From: Ligula intestinalis
Lineage: Eukaryota; Platyhelminthes; Cestoda; Diphyllobothriidea; Diphyllobothriidae
Direction of reading: 5' to 3'
Assembly (NCBI GenBank): GCA_036362985.1
Contig: JAYGXS010000002.1
Location: 12,047,880 to 12,111,879 of the forward strand
Length of the DNA: 64,000 nt
In this document: positions 10,670 to 20,740 of the stretch, piece after piece
How the letters are laid out: every line of letters begins with the position of its first letter
Numbering within the stretch: the first letter of the stretch is position 1
Notes under the pieces: generated by a model
Databases searched by the model: none
What the model was told of the DNA's origin: nothing
What the model saw: only the letters and a program-made list of their open reading frames with translations
Translations under genes and position numbers: made by a program

Positions 10670-11680
10670 TGGACAAAATACAGTAAATTGAGTATCTCAT
10701 GCAGTAGCTGCCGGAATTCTGAAAATTGGAGCATATTAATTGCGGATGGTTGTAATAGAGATGATCATGCAAACTACTCTCAACATATTTCAGAAACTCC
10801 AGGATGCTTGCTTTCTAACGAGCTTCTTTCTGACCACCAAGACAAAGCATGCACTATAAAAAGTGACTACTTAAGTAGTATGCCTTTTTGTAATTTATTT
10901 TGACTGCCTTTATAGATTCAAATATGTATTTTGGAAAACATGCACGAAAAAATTATTTCTTGTACTCTTTTGGTAGAAAATAACGCTTTCTTCAAATTTT
11001 ATACTTAAAGAAAGAGTATCGTTCGGTTTTTAAAAAGTTTCTAAATTTCCGAATAATTATGAAACCTAGTGACCGCTACACTGGAATTCAAGGTTTACGA
11101 ACTGCGCACTGCGTACATCCTGTTTAAGGAAAAGGACATTTTCGCCTACAGCCTGACGAAGATCTCACATAGTTCACATAAAATGTTGGAATAGATGTGG
11201 AGCATGCTTTATCAGTAAAGGCAGCATTAACAAATTTCGGATACGATGTTCGATGAATGAATACCTGAAAATAGTAAAAAAGCTCATGATTAGAAATTTT
11301 GTTAAAACCAAAAGATACCCTTCCTTTAAGCATAAAATTTAAAGAGGGCGCAATTTGCTACCAAAAGACTACAAGAAATAATTTTGCGTGCATTTTCTCC
11401 AAAAATATATTTGAATCTACAAAAGCAGTCGAAATTAATGACAAAAAGGCATACTACTTAAGTAGTCACTTTTTAATAGTACGTGCTTTGTCTTGGCGGT
11501 CAGAAAGAAGCTCGTTAGAAAGCCGGCATCCTGGAGTGTCTGAAATATGTTGAGATTAGTTTGCATGATCATCTCTATTACAACCATCCGCAATTAATAT
11601 GTACCAATCGAAAAATTATTTCAGAATTCCGGCAGCTATTGCATGAGATAGTGAATCTACTGGACCTTAAGTGGTCTGAG
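10670..11680. mobile_element. Foldback (long inverted repeat) element, copy 1
   Basis: The left arm (about 10670-11045) and right arm (about 11290-11680) are reverse complements along roughly 370 bases with moderate divergence: for example CTACTTAAGTAGTATGCC on the left and GGCATACTACTTAAGTAG on the right, and CTTTCTAACGAGCTTC against GAAGCTCGTTAGAAAG. A 245-base loop separates them. A second, shorter copy lies at 30365-31135 with a homologous loop in the opposite orientation, which shows this is a dispersed family and not a chance inversion. Autonomous partner and superfamily unknown; short inner palindrome CTACTTAAGTAG is conserved in both. Confidence 0.85.
11075..11194 (+). CDS. Conserved frame in the foldback loop, unassigned
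   Basis: Forty codons in the loop align without gaps to the loop of the second foldback copy (minus strand, about 30725-30845). Shared segments are ATLE, YILF, YSL and SSHK. Some differences are synonymous but many are not, so selection is not shown. The frame stops at TAG (11192-11194) here but continues in the other copy. It could be a captured exon or a small coding relic; I recognise no domain. Confidence 0.25.
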   Translation, partial: ATLEFKVYELRTAYILFKEKDIFAYSLTKISHSSHKMLE

Positions 11681-11859
11681 CTGCATATGGAAGAGATTGG
11701 TAGGATGGGTATTATTTCACGGACTGTCTGGTGTGCAGACACACACGCCCACTGGACACCCTCATTTGGTTCAATCTGCAGATCATGACATAGGTGTTGC
11801 CAGTGTGGTTAGCACGGCATTGAGGAGCTGGGCGCCGGGATGGGGTGAAGTAGAAGTAT

Positions 11860-12380
11860 CCACCAGGCCCTCTGATACTTTCAGTGGTGTATCACATATA
11901 ATGTCTAAACTGCCCTCGAAATTGCACAGGACAGACAGGACGCATGCTTGGATTGCGCATACACGAACATAAGCTGGATGTGCGGCGGGCTGATACATTA
12001 TCGCAAGTGGCTGCCTACACCTACGAGACGGGTCACGAGTTTAACTTCGCAGCTGCGAGGATAATCACGCACGCCGACAACAAGAAAGGCCGCGAATTGA
12101 TTGAAGCCTGAGCCTCGAATGAGAACTCAGTGAATCGATTTATCGACCTGGCGCCCGCATACATCGCCCTGCACAGGCATCTCCAGAGTGATGGCACTGG
12201 AACTTGATTTCCTCCCTCGCCCCTGTCTCCCATAGCTGTTGCTTGTCTTCCGTTGGCATCTTTTACCTGTGACGATGGACTCCAGAAAACACCCGAAAGC
12301 TCTGACGAGAAAAAATATGATTCTGCTGATCGAAAGGTCTTCTCCCTCTCTATCTACTGTCAGTGTATTGAGGATACAAA
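11860..12380 (+). pseudogene. PLE GIY-YIG endonuclease fragment and 3' region
   Basis: PLE proteins fuse a reverse transcriptase to a GIY-YIG nuclease that nicks target DNA. Here a GIY-YIG-type stretch (NCTGQTGRMLGLRIHEH, about 11910-11960) is followed by TYETGHEFNFAAARIITHA and SVNRFIDLAPAY, a C-terminal region that recurs at 36.2 and 40.9 kb. A stop interrupts the start of the domain and another falls near 12108. The reverse transcriptase part is missing. The 3' untranslated part contains a TGACGATGG...CGAAAGC module at 12270-12299. The PLE type, with a Cys-bearing GIY-YIG start, differs from the element at 24.3 kb and recalls Neptune-like PLEs. Confidence 0.8.
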
Positions 12381-12384
12381 TGAA

Positions 12385-13265
12385 AATGCGAGGTCCAGGA
12401 AGCAGTGGAGAAGGAGTAGACGTGAACACCTTAGCGAAATTCGTGCAATTCAGCGGTGTTTGTGACTCGTTGGGTGGTTGTTGTGGAGGTAGGTCCGGTA
12501 CGTGCATCGTTGTTGCCACTTTCCTGACCACGTTGGTCATTAGGTCAGCACAATATTTTTGCGACAGATGAGGACATCCAAAAAGGCCAGCGGGTTGTTT
12601 TCATCCTCCCTCCTCCCCTCTACACCATGTACTTCTTCTAGTCACTGGTGTACTGCTTCAAAGTACTTGCTAACACCGAGGTCGTGATGGTTCCAGTCTG
12701 CCTGCTGCGTGCCACGTATGCTACTTAGGCCTGCTGTTCATGATTTGCTGACGGTGTACTTCTGCACATCGAGAGTGTTTTTCACTTGATTTGCTCGTAT
12801 GAAGTTAAGCACACAGCGAAGTTGCATAACCTCCAGGGTCCTTTAGACCGCTTCTTTAAAAAAAAACACCAGGCCTCAATGCCAACAAGTGATTAAATGC
12901 CCAATAACATGCGGGCAAGAGAAGAATTCAGCAGATAAAACTTATTCAGAAGTGAGTGACCTAATTTATGTCTAATAAGCCTCAGGAATTTTCTTCGTCC
13001 TTAATGCCTTTAGCTCTGATTACAAGGTTCATTCAATCGATAAATAAGTATCATTTGAAATCTCGTTCCAAAATAATTGAAAGCAATAAAGTTGGTCTAC
13101 CACCTTAGAAACACCTAATCACAGAATTCTGTCTAACAGGGCTGGTGGTATTATTTTAATCTTACTTTTATTATAGTTTAGTTTTTACTTTAGTTAGATT
13201 TGTTGAGTTTAGCTTAGTTTATTTACCAACACAAGCGAACATGCGAATCCCAGGAATAAATTGAG
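12385..13265. other. Unassigned stretch
   Basis: No gene seen. The flank 13235-13271 (ATGCGAATCCCAGGAATAAA) is shared with the left flank of the palindromic elements at 38.25 and 59.41 kb and so belongs to that family. Confidence 0.4.
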
Positions 13266-13271
13266 AATAAG

Positions 13272-13546
13272 ATGACTCGATCGCTGGAACAATACTTTTA
13301 TTCGCCTGAGGTTTCTAGATCCGTCGCGGATTCGCCACCAGAAACATAGTCATAGAGCAGTAGCATATGCACACAGGTTTGCAATATTGATAGGATACAG
13401 TCATTACTGCAAACCTACAACGACAATTAACGGTAGTTGCCTTCTTGCTTGTTGGTAGTTTGTTGAACAGCAAGCGGGTCAGAGCCCGCGACGGATTTCG
13501 AAATGTTAGGTGAACAAAAGTATCGTCCAAGTGATCGAGTCATCTT
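13272..13546. mobile_element. Palindromic short element with PLE-type termini, copy 1
   Basis: Left arm GATGACTCGATCGCTGG...TTTTATTCGCC and right arm GAACAAAAGTATCG...GTGATCGAGTCATC are inverted copies of one 70-80 base unit. Inside each arm lies a small hairpin (ATCCGTCGCGGAT on the left) next to a GAAAC-type motif. The spacer is about 115 bases. Two further full copies (38284-38478, 59405-59680) and one single arm (55345-55420) establish the family. Confidence 0.8.
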
Positions 13547-13549
13547 CTT

Positions 13550-13900
13550 CTTAGTTTATTTAGTTTATGATATAGTAGTTATTTAAGTATGTTTATCTAA
13601 CGTGGGTGGTATCTAACTAAATTGAAATAAAAATGATAAACTAAAGTAAAACCAATAAAACTAAAAGTAATCACAGGACTAGGTGGTCTCAAAGGTGGTA
13701 AACCAACTTTATGATCACCAAAAATCCTTAAAGCATCAAGAAAGCCGACAGTCGTTTTGCAATCAAAAAATCTCTAGTTGTCATATTTTCAAGAAGGTAA
13801 CCAAACAACCGTGTGCCTCCATGGCGCTTTTGGCTGCTGGGGAAAGTTAAATAGCGGCATTAATAAAAGAACAAAATTCAGTTGACCTAACTTTGAAAAA
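13550..13900. other. Unassigned AT-rich stretch
   Basis: Rich in TTTAGTTTA-type words; no gene or shared repeat found. Confidence 0.4.
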
Positions 13901-13904
13901 TTCG

Positions 13905-13995
13905 CAGTATCCGTAGAAGTCGAACCCACACAGCAGAGAAGGCTTTTACGCAGCCAACGCTGTACCACTGAGCTACGAGTCGAGTGTGATTACAT
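13905..13995 (-). mobile_element. tRNA-derived SINE, family 1, minus copy
   Basis: On the minus strand CTCGTAGCTCAGTGGTAC forms a tRNA A-box-like block and GTGTGGGTTCGAC a B-box-like block. It faces the next copy head to head. Confidence 0.75.
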
Positions 13996-13999
13996 TCAC

Positions 14000-14165
14000 G
14001 TTTCATGGGGAACCTCGTAGCTCAATGGTAGAGTGTTGGCTGTGCAAAAGCCTTTCCTGTTCTGTGGGTTTGATTCCCACGGAGGCCGTTTACTTTTCAC
14101 AACTGGGACAGTCATCTTTCTGTATCTGTAACGGTGGATTCCATACAAGCAGTAGGTGTGATTAA
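14000..14165 (+). mobile_element. tRNA-derived SINE, family 1
   Basis: CTCGTAGCTCAATGGTAGAG (A box) and GTGGGTTTGATTCCCAC (T-arm hairpin with B box) are spaced as in a tRNA. The tail TTTTCACAACTGGGACA is the family's signature. A free acceptor stem and CCA processing site are not evident, so I do not call a tRNA gene. Confidence 0.8.
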
Positions 14166-14169
14166 ATTC

Positions 14170-14440
14170 GCGGCCGACGATGAACCTTGTAGCTCAACAG
14201 GTAGAGTTTAGTCTGCGCGCAAAAGCCTTCCCTGTTATGTGGGGTTCGACCCCCACCGAGGCCGCGATTTTTTCACAATTGGGTCAACGGATGTATTCAA
14301 ATCTGCCAAACCCTTCTGATAAAAGGACAAAAGTTGCGCACGTGTTTTTTGCCATGGGCGGACAGATTGAGCAACGAGAAACAGGTGCGTGGGCGGCTCT
14401 GCAGTGCCTACACAGAAGTGCATGCTTCTTGTAGAAGAGC
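14170..14440 (+). mobile_element. tRNA-derived SINE, family 1, long copy
   Basis: The tRNA-like head (TTGTAGCTCAACAGGTAGAG and GGGGTTCGACCCCCACC) is followed by the full body: TTTTTTCACAATTGGGTCAA, AATCTGCCAAACCC, GGACAAAAGTTGCGCA and ACGAGAAACAGGTGCGTGGG. The body recurs at 15699-15890. Confidence 0.85.
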
Positions 14441-14444
14441 CATA

Positions 14445-15250
14445 GGCAACAGTAGTTTAGGTAGTACACCTCATTAGCCCCTAGTCGTAGCATTTGATCC
14501 TACGGAAACGATGGTTTTAAGGGTTTTATGGGTGGGGAATTAGGCTAGGCAGTTGAATATACTTTAATACCTGTTATATTCATTTTTATTTTATTTAGAA
14601 ATGTTGTTGATTTATATTTGTAAATTTTCCTAATCTGTAGTACCGTTTAACGTATTGCGGAAACACCCGATTATCAAAATGCAGGTTTCTCAAAATTCCT
14701 GAAAAAAAATAGAAATGGTGGTTAGGAGGTCGTCTATTTCAACTTACCTGAGGTCCAACTTACCATTCTGAAGTTAGATTAGTATAGTCCGCGACGCAAA
14801 GTGCCGCGCCCACCCTCAATTTACATGCGGAACAACTTACTCCCATTAGCCGCGGGAAATAAATGCCACTACCTTCTCCCACTTTGCACTTACTTCTACA
14901 AAGTTACCTCATTATCTATCATATTTCTCCAACCTTAAAAACCCTAAAACCACCGTTTCCATAGGATAAAATGCTGGTGCTAGGGATATATGTGGTGCAC
15001 TACTTAAACTACCGTTTTTCATAATAAAAATTTGATATTATCCAACGCCGTGCGCTATGAGATGCACTGCCAGGCAGCGTAAGGACCTCTTATTACGTTG
15101 GGAGATACAACTATTCGAAAGATCTTAGTTAGCATTAGACGTGCAAAGCGTCAAGTATTTCGATTGCGAGAACCACTGCCACAGTGCTTAGGGTCATTTG
15201 CAAAAAAACTGTTGTGGAAAAATGGAACAGTGTGAATTTTCAAAAAAAAG
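14445..15250. other. Unassigned AT-rich stretch
   Basis: No credible gene or shared repeat. The phrase GTTTTAAGGGTTTTATGG near 14514 and AACCCTAAAACC near 14938 are near-inverse, hinting at a diverged palindrome of about 450 bases. Confidence 0.35.
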
Positions 15251-15254
15251 AGAG

Positions 15255-15890
15255 CACTAAGTCACTTGGGGCAACAGGTAGAGCGCGTTGGCTGCGTGCA
15301 AAAGCCTCCCCTTACTGGCGTGGGTTTGATCCCCACCGAGGCTGCGTTTTTTTCACCTTGGGTGGTCAACTGCGCTTTCGCGAAGGCGGGAGCATACCTA
15401 GCGAGATGGCTGTGTCAAGTGTTCGCGTGTTGAGTGTTTATCGCGCCAGCCACTTATTGACTTTGTCTTCACACCGGATGCGGAAGTGGGAGTGGCGAGC
15501 AAGGGGGTGGATACTGCGCAAGTCTGCCTAAGCTCCTGTTTTCTCTCGTGCTAGTTATCTGTGTTGCCCTGCTTGGTGTAGCCTTCGTGTCGCTTTCTTA
15601 GCTTGCCTCAGTGTCTGTTGCGGCTTGCTTCAGCGTTTGCTGCGGCTGTTGGAGCGCGTGGTGATCATCGTCGAAATCGACGGGGGAACTGTCGTGTCGG
15701 GTGGTCAACTGAATTAGTAAAAATCTGCCTAACCCTCCTGCTATGAAAGGACAAAAGTTGCGCATGCGTTTTCTGCCGTAGGCGCTCGCACAGATCGCGG
15801 CGACACGAAACAGGTGCGTGGGCGGGCTGCTGTGAGGACAGATCTCTGCGCCCACACACAAAAGGGCGTGTTTCTTGTAGCCGAGCCATG
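15255..15890 (+). mobile_element. tRNA-derived SINE, family 1, interrupted by an insert
   Basis: The head (CAACAGGTAGAGCGCGTTGG and GTGGGTTTGATCCCCACC) runs through TTTTTTTCACCTTGGGTGG to 15372; the expected body resumes at 15699 (AATCTGCCTAACCC, GGACAAAAGTTGCGCATGCG, ACGAAACAGGTGCGTGGGCG). The two parts overlap in the 13 bases GGGTGGTCAACTG. Confidence 0.85.
15373..15698. mobile_element. Unknown insertion with 13-base target duplication
   Basis: A 326-base segment lies between two exact copies of GGGTGGTCAACTG (15360-15372 and 15699-15711) inside the SINE. It has no poly(A) end and no obvious terminal inverted repeat. Its last part, ATCGTCGAAATCGACGG, recurs at about 33967-33984, together with a diverged GCGCAAGTCT block, so it is a dispersed repeat. 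A 13-base duplication fits a LINE-mobilised element, but a local duplication is not excluded. Confidence 0.6.
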
Positions 15891-15939
15891 AATCAGCGAC
15901 GTGCTTATCAGTTTTGCGTGGAGATTTAATACATACCTC

Positions 15940-16110
15940 AGGCATGCGCAGGTTTCCTCTACATGTAAAACTTATGTTTATCTTGTATGCCTATTTTCCA
16001 TTTTTATGGAATTGACTGTTTTTTCTTCAAAAAAGCCGATATTTTTAACATAACTTTATATGAAAAGAAAGGCGATCTTCGGAAAATCGAGTTGTACTCG
16101 TGAATTTTCC
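15940..16110 (+). repeat. Dispersed repeat V, copy 1
   Basis: TTTCCTCTACATGTAAAACTTA, AAAAAAGCC-ATAT and ACATAACTTTATATG are shared in order with 55790-55915. No coding potential seen. Class unknown. Confidence 0.5.
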
Positions 16111-16202
16111 AACAAGTATCACATGTTCGTCGTCAGACTTAATTAAAAGTGAGGGCTGGAAATGTCGCACTAGATGATTTGGAGGCAGAGGTTACAACGG
16201 AC

Positions 16203-16225
16203 GGGGGAGGGATGGGGGGATTGGG
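16203..16225 (+). other. G-quadruplex-capable tract
   Basis: Four runs of three or more G separated by one to three bases (GGGGGAGGGATGGGGGG then ATTGGG). It satisfies the simple G3N1-7 pattern. The C-rich complement is typical of PLE 3' untranslated regions here, so it may be a PLE relic. Confidence 0.6.
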
Positions 16226-16339
16226 TGGAAAGATAATGTTGACGTGACACCCGCGGCGATAGGTTGTGCTAGTGAAGGGAGAGGGGGTGTGTTAGCGTTT
16301 GGACTATGGGCCACGCTTCTTCCCTTTTATTCTTCTTTC

Positions 16340-16420
16340 TTCTGTGTACACAAAATACTGTTCCTACTATTCTGGCCTCTACCGAATTCTCTGAAGATCG
16401 CAATTGCGATAGGATCGTAA
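16340..16420 (+). repeat. LTR 3' fragment
   Basis: GTGTACACAAAATACTG, CCTACTATTCTGGCCTC and CTGAAGATCGCAATTGCGATAG match the 3' third of the long LTR subfamily. The 5' part is not recognisable. Confidence 0.6.
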
Positions 16421-16424
16421 ACGG

Positions 16425-17040
16425 GTAGTTTCCGGAATCCAGCATCTTTCCAACTGTGGGGCGGGGGGGGAGAGAATAGGACAGAAACAGTTCAGAAGCC
16501 GGTAGCAGCCAGCATTTTTTGCGTGCACCGGAGCGAATCGGTTAAGGCGACATGGTGATCGGCGTTGAGAACTTTCGTCAACCCGCCGGGTTGAGACACA
16601 CAAGAGAAACTGCCGGTGTTAGACCGTCCAAATGGGTGATCGCGAGTACGCTTACAAGAGCAGGGCCCCCACTTCCACTCTCATCCCTCGTCCCCTCCTC
16701 CCACCCACCGCCATCTCGAGATCCTGCGCGGAGGGCAACAGCGAGTCACGCGTCGTTTTCCCACCAAAGCCGCCTCGGGTGTCTAAGAAACCGGTCTCTC
16801 AGGAATGTACCGATTGCCGCCGCTGAGATGGCTGGAAGGAGTGTACCGTCTGCAAGCTGACTGGTAAAAGTACAGTATATGTGGCGCCTTAAACAGGCTA
16901 GGAACCACTCGTAATACAGTCGTCTTCACGCCCAATTCAAAGAAAAATATGGTTAGATGTATAGTAAGGAGGGAAGGTTTATACTTATGTTTAAGGCTTG
17001 TGTTACGACAATGTAAGTTTCAGTTTAGGGTTAAAACTAA
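16425..17040. other. Unassigned stretch
   Basis: Overlapping open frames of up to 102 residues (16552-16860) are arginine- and proline-rich and look like GC-driven chance frames. No repeat match found. Confidence 0.4.
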
Positions 17041-17044
17041 GGTT

Positions 17045-17665
17045 CACTTCAATTGCAAGTTTAAGGGGGTTTAAGAGAGAGAATGCTTTACTTTGAAGGT
17101 GATATTCAAAATCTGTGGCAAAATATGGCTCCATTCACGGAGAGCATGGGATAAGGTAAAGTAGGGGTCATGATAAAAGGTCAAAGAATACAAAAAGTTA
17201 AAGGTTTACAGTACGTCAACATCTGTTATGGAGACAGGTCGGCTGCATAACTTCTCAATTTCCCTTCCTTCACAGCTGAGGTAGCGTGCTAGGAATAGGA
17301 GTATAGATTGCTGATATGCCCATGTACGGCAAGACAAATGATGAAAGCTTCGGCGCATAGTACGGCGGGAAGACTTCGCAGCCCTTAGTTCAGAGTGGAG
17401 AAGGTGAGCAACCTCACTATACACGCGATCTGCAAATTGCTTGACTGGTTTAAAATGTCGCCATATTTTAATGTCAGCTAAAACAAAACATAGGAAATAC
17501 GGGCGGCTGAAAAAAGCCTTCGGAGGATACGTTTAAAAATGACCAGGTCTTTCCTGAAGTAAAGGTTGAAAAATAACTGGAGAGCAGTAAAGAATGAGAG
17601 GAAGAATGCAGGTATCTATGATTCGCCAGATTAGGGCTTGCAGTGTGCATCAGCCAATTAGAACA
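17045..17665 (-). pseudogene. CR1-type LINE, 3' part of ORF2 and 3' UTR
   Basis: On the minus strand the order is the same as downstream of the reverse transcriptase at 27.4-28.5 kb: the segment with AGACCTGGTCATTTTTAAACG, then a frame with AKSSRRTMRRSFHHLSCRT, then CTGTCTCCATAACAG and an A/T-rich 3' UTR. The shared frame represents the C-terminal region after the polymerase domain. The element is 5'-truncated before the polymerase, as is usual for LINEs. Confidence 0.8.
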
Positions 17666-17924
17666 CGCATTTACCTACACCGAACCAGCAGGACTGAATG
17701 GTAGGACCTTGGCTACGCTGCTATGTGGCTTACTCACGAAAAAAGGGGAAGAAGAAGGAGGAGAAGGAGTCATCTTCGTTGTACGTGAGCCTGAGTATAG
17801 TTTTTAGGGAAACTAATAACAAGTCAGCCAGTAGCCGGGTAGCCAGCCAGTCCGTGTTTCAGCCGGTGGGCGACAGTGAAGGGCCGGTGAGTAAACCCAG
17901 AAAGGAAAAAAGAATGAAACGCAA

Positions 17925-18261
17925 AATTGCCCTAACAGCTGCGATCTTCCAGACCCGGTTCTTTAGGGGATGAGAGAAGTCCTGGGAAGGCCAGAGTGGT
18001 AGGAACAGTATATTCTGTAAAGAATAAATGGGAGAATAGGCAGAAGAAAATTGACTTTTAAACGTCCGTACAACGACAGACCACCGGACGGCTTCTGAAG
18101 TGATGTCTGCTTGACAGTGGTCACGTGAGGTCCTGTGTGCGTCGGCCTGTGATTGGTCGTTCCAGAGGCCGGAAACAGCAAGCGTTCCCAAAATGCACTT
18201 CGACTCCAGCTAGTCACGACAAGTGTTCACAAGTGCACTTCGTGTGGAGCCAGTCCCAATA
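17925..18261 (-). repeat. LTR, short subfamily, minus strand
   Basis: Carries the inverted 3' block (CAGCTGCGATCTTCCAGACC), GGTAGGAACAGTATATTCTG, CGGCCTGTGATTGGTCG and the duplicated 5' unit (AGTGCACTTCGTGTGGAGCC). The LTR 3' terminus beyond GTTAGGG is lost. Confidence 0.85.
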
Positions 18262-18264
18262 TGT

Positions 18265-18855
18265 GAGTATTTTTAGGTGGCTTCCCTTTTAAGGTTCGTC
18301 ATCGACAGCTGATTTTCGGTTTCATTCTTTTTTGCTTCCTCCTTCGCCTCTTCCTTATTTTTATTAGTTTTGTCATTAAATCAATCTCTCTGTCTCACTC
18401 CTTCTTCCCTTTTTCACTACCTTCTTCACTAGCCCATTTTCACCTTTCTATTTTCATTCTCTTTCCCCTCATTTTTGGATGATCATTCACCGTTGACCAT
18501 AGCGATGAATATTTCAGGCACTTTTATTACTTATACAGATAGTTAATCTCGATTTTAGCAAAGATCTGTCTTTCTAATTCTGCGCCGTTTTACGTCTACA
18601 GGCAGCTTGAGGGCCGTTGATGTCTGATACATTTTATAAGTACACAGTCTGCATAGGTTCCCTCGGGCTACATTCCACATGATTCACCTATTTCCGGCGG
18701 ATGCTATAAAAACTGGGACACTACTAAAAAACCACTGGGGTTGGGAAAGATGAGCAGAGCCCGACTGTGTCAGAATCAACAAGGCATTCAAATAATTTAT
18801 AATTAAGACGAGAAAGGCTTGTTTGGGAATGTTAAATCTTTAGTGCGTCAATATT
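18265..18855. other. Unassigned stretch
   Basis: Pyrimidine-rich 18300-18470. CAGAATCAACAAGGCATTC at 18772 recurs near 20607, so this edge belongs to the neighbouring PLE repeats. Confidence 0.4.
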
Positions 18856-18859
18856 TGAG

Positions 18860-19400
18860 ATAGGTTCCCCTGCTCGTCTTCAAAACTGAGAAGATGCGCA
18901 AAAAACAATTAAAAATATTTAAATGTCCAGAAAAATCAATAATTGACACGATTATGCCAGTCTGCGCCAGTAGGCGTTACGTAAATTTCGTCATTCTGCC
19001 GTGGTTGGTCGCGCGCATTGAACATGACCTTGAGGTAATTATAACTAGCGTCCAAATCAATATGCCTGTTGATGCATGGCTCATCTGAGTGCATTGCCTT
19101 CACAAATTCACAGCCTTTTCTAGGTGGATAGTTGTCAACAAACCATTGGTTCGCCTGTGTAAATTTGTGGCTGGTTTCCACCTTAGATGGTCTCGTCTTT
19201 TGACCGCTGCTTGATGTTGTTGTATGCGGGTTTAGGCGCATTTCCCTTTTGTTAACAATAAAGTGCATCACAATTGGCACACGGTACCTTGTAGACAAAA
19301 CATTTTCTTTCAAGGTAGGCAACACTGTCCTCAGAGTGTACAAGCTGTGATCGTAAGGTGATTGGCTGGCAATTGATTTAAGCCTGGGCCTCCAATGAGA
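18860..19400 (-). pseudogene. PLE GIY-YIG C-terminal fragment and 3' UTR
   Basis: Minus strand: a degraded GIY-YIG start (VYKVPCANCDALYC, about 19267-19308, followed by a stop in that frame) and then, in another frame, a C-terminal region with CINRHIDLDASYNYL and ARDQPRQNDE. The same tail occurs at 19.9-20.5 and 39.3-39.45 kb. The 3' UTR contains TTGGGAATGTTAAATCTTTA-type sequence in inverted form. Several frameshifts and stops; reverse transcriptase absent. Confidence 0.8.
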
Positions 19401-19889
19401 GTTTAGCCAGTCGGTCTATCGAACTCGCGCCAGCATCCAGAGTCCTGCATAGTCACTTCCAGTCTAGCGTCACTGGTGTTTGATTGGCTCATTCCTCCTC
19501 TAACCCTTTCTTGTTTTCATTGCCACCTTTATGGACTCGAAAATTCAGACGAACAAGCCCATAATTCCAGCGTTAAGGTGTCTGCTTCTTCACTTATACG
19601 CACGCCTGGAGTGCGAGTATTCTACACAATTCACATAACTCTGGCCCTTGGGCAATATTCAGATGGATGCTTCATTTTCTGGATCATAATATATTGTAGG
19701 TACGACCACAGAATCCCAACCCCCCAGAATGCTGTTATTCGGGACCGATAGTGATGGCAGTTAGATAGGAAAGGCATTACGCGGCCGCAGGGAAGAAAGC
19801 AGAAGAAATATACGAAACAAAACAGGAAATATAACGTAAAACTATTGAAACACGGGCATCCCAAGATATTTAATTGAGAAGAGTAAGGC

Positions 19890-20505
19890 TTCTTTGGGAA
19901 ACTTTAATGCTTACCTTTTTGAAGGTGGTTCCCCGGCTCGTCAGCAGATTATGGGATGCGTACAGGAACAATTAATTCACTTAACGGTGTCTAACAAGGT
20001 ACACTACAATAAGCTGAAGTCTGTGCCAATAGGCATTGCATACGGTTCGTCATCCTGCCGTGGTTGGCCGTGCTCGTTGCTCTTTGGCCTTGAGATAACC
20101 ATAGCTCGCGTCCAAATCGATATGCCTGTTGACGCACGCGTCATCTGATCGCATTGCCTCCAGGAATTTTACGGACTTTAATGGGTGAGCAAGTGCCAAC
20201 AATCCTACGGGAATTTGTGACCGGTTTCTAGTGTGGGCGTGTCCACCTGGAATAAGTTTTCTCGTCTTCTGACCGCCAAATAATGTTTGTGTATGCGGGT
20301 TGAGGCAAATGTCCCAGTTTGGTCACAATAAACTGCATCACAACTGGCGTACGGGATCTTGTAGACAACACCTTTTCTTTCACGATAGCCAACCCTGTTC
20401 TCAGGGTGTACAAGCTGTGAGCGTAAGGTGGTTTCGGGCTGGTGTGCCACTTGTATCTGATATTTACTTAGTTGCATTTCGATAAGCTCGGGCACATTTT
20501 TTGCG
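19890..20505 (-). pseudogene. PLE GIY-YIG fragment, second copy
   Basis: The minus-strand frame 20205-20495 reads VVYKIPYASCDAVYCDQTG then TRIHKHYLAVRRRENL and LETGHKF, the GIY-YIG layout of Neptune-like PLEs (the usual Y-V/I-G of the second box is degraded to Y-C-D). The C-terminal tail ACVNRHIDLDASYGYLKAK follows after a frame change. It lies 0.5 kb from the previous fragment on the same strand, so the two may be a tandem pair. Confidence 0.85.
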
Positions 20506-20740
20506 TCTGAGAGAGTTCGCCAGATTAGTGTTTTCGATAGCTGGTCGGCCGTATCATTTGAAATGCCCTTTTATTTACCTTGGATTTTTGTCGTTTTATG
20601 CCCTGAATCAGAATCAACAAGGTATTCAAACACTTTAAAGTATATCCATATAATAGTTGTGTCTGATTTATCGGTATAAAGGCTTATTATTTAAAAGGAC
20701 TGCAATTTATAGATTCTAGTGCTTATTATTTACCTATGAT

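Noticed and set aside
13272..13546. Functional hammerhead ribozymes in the palindromic elements
   Set aside because: CTGATGA and GAAAC are present in some arms, but stem II has mismatches next to the core and no TH dinucleotide follows stem III; kept only as a relic hypothesis.
16552..16860. 102-residue Arg/Pro/Ser-rich frame
   Set aside because: GC-driven composition with an overlapping second open frame; no domain.
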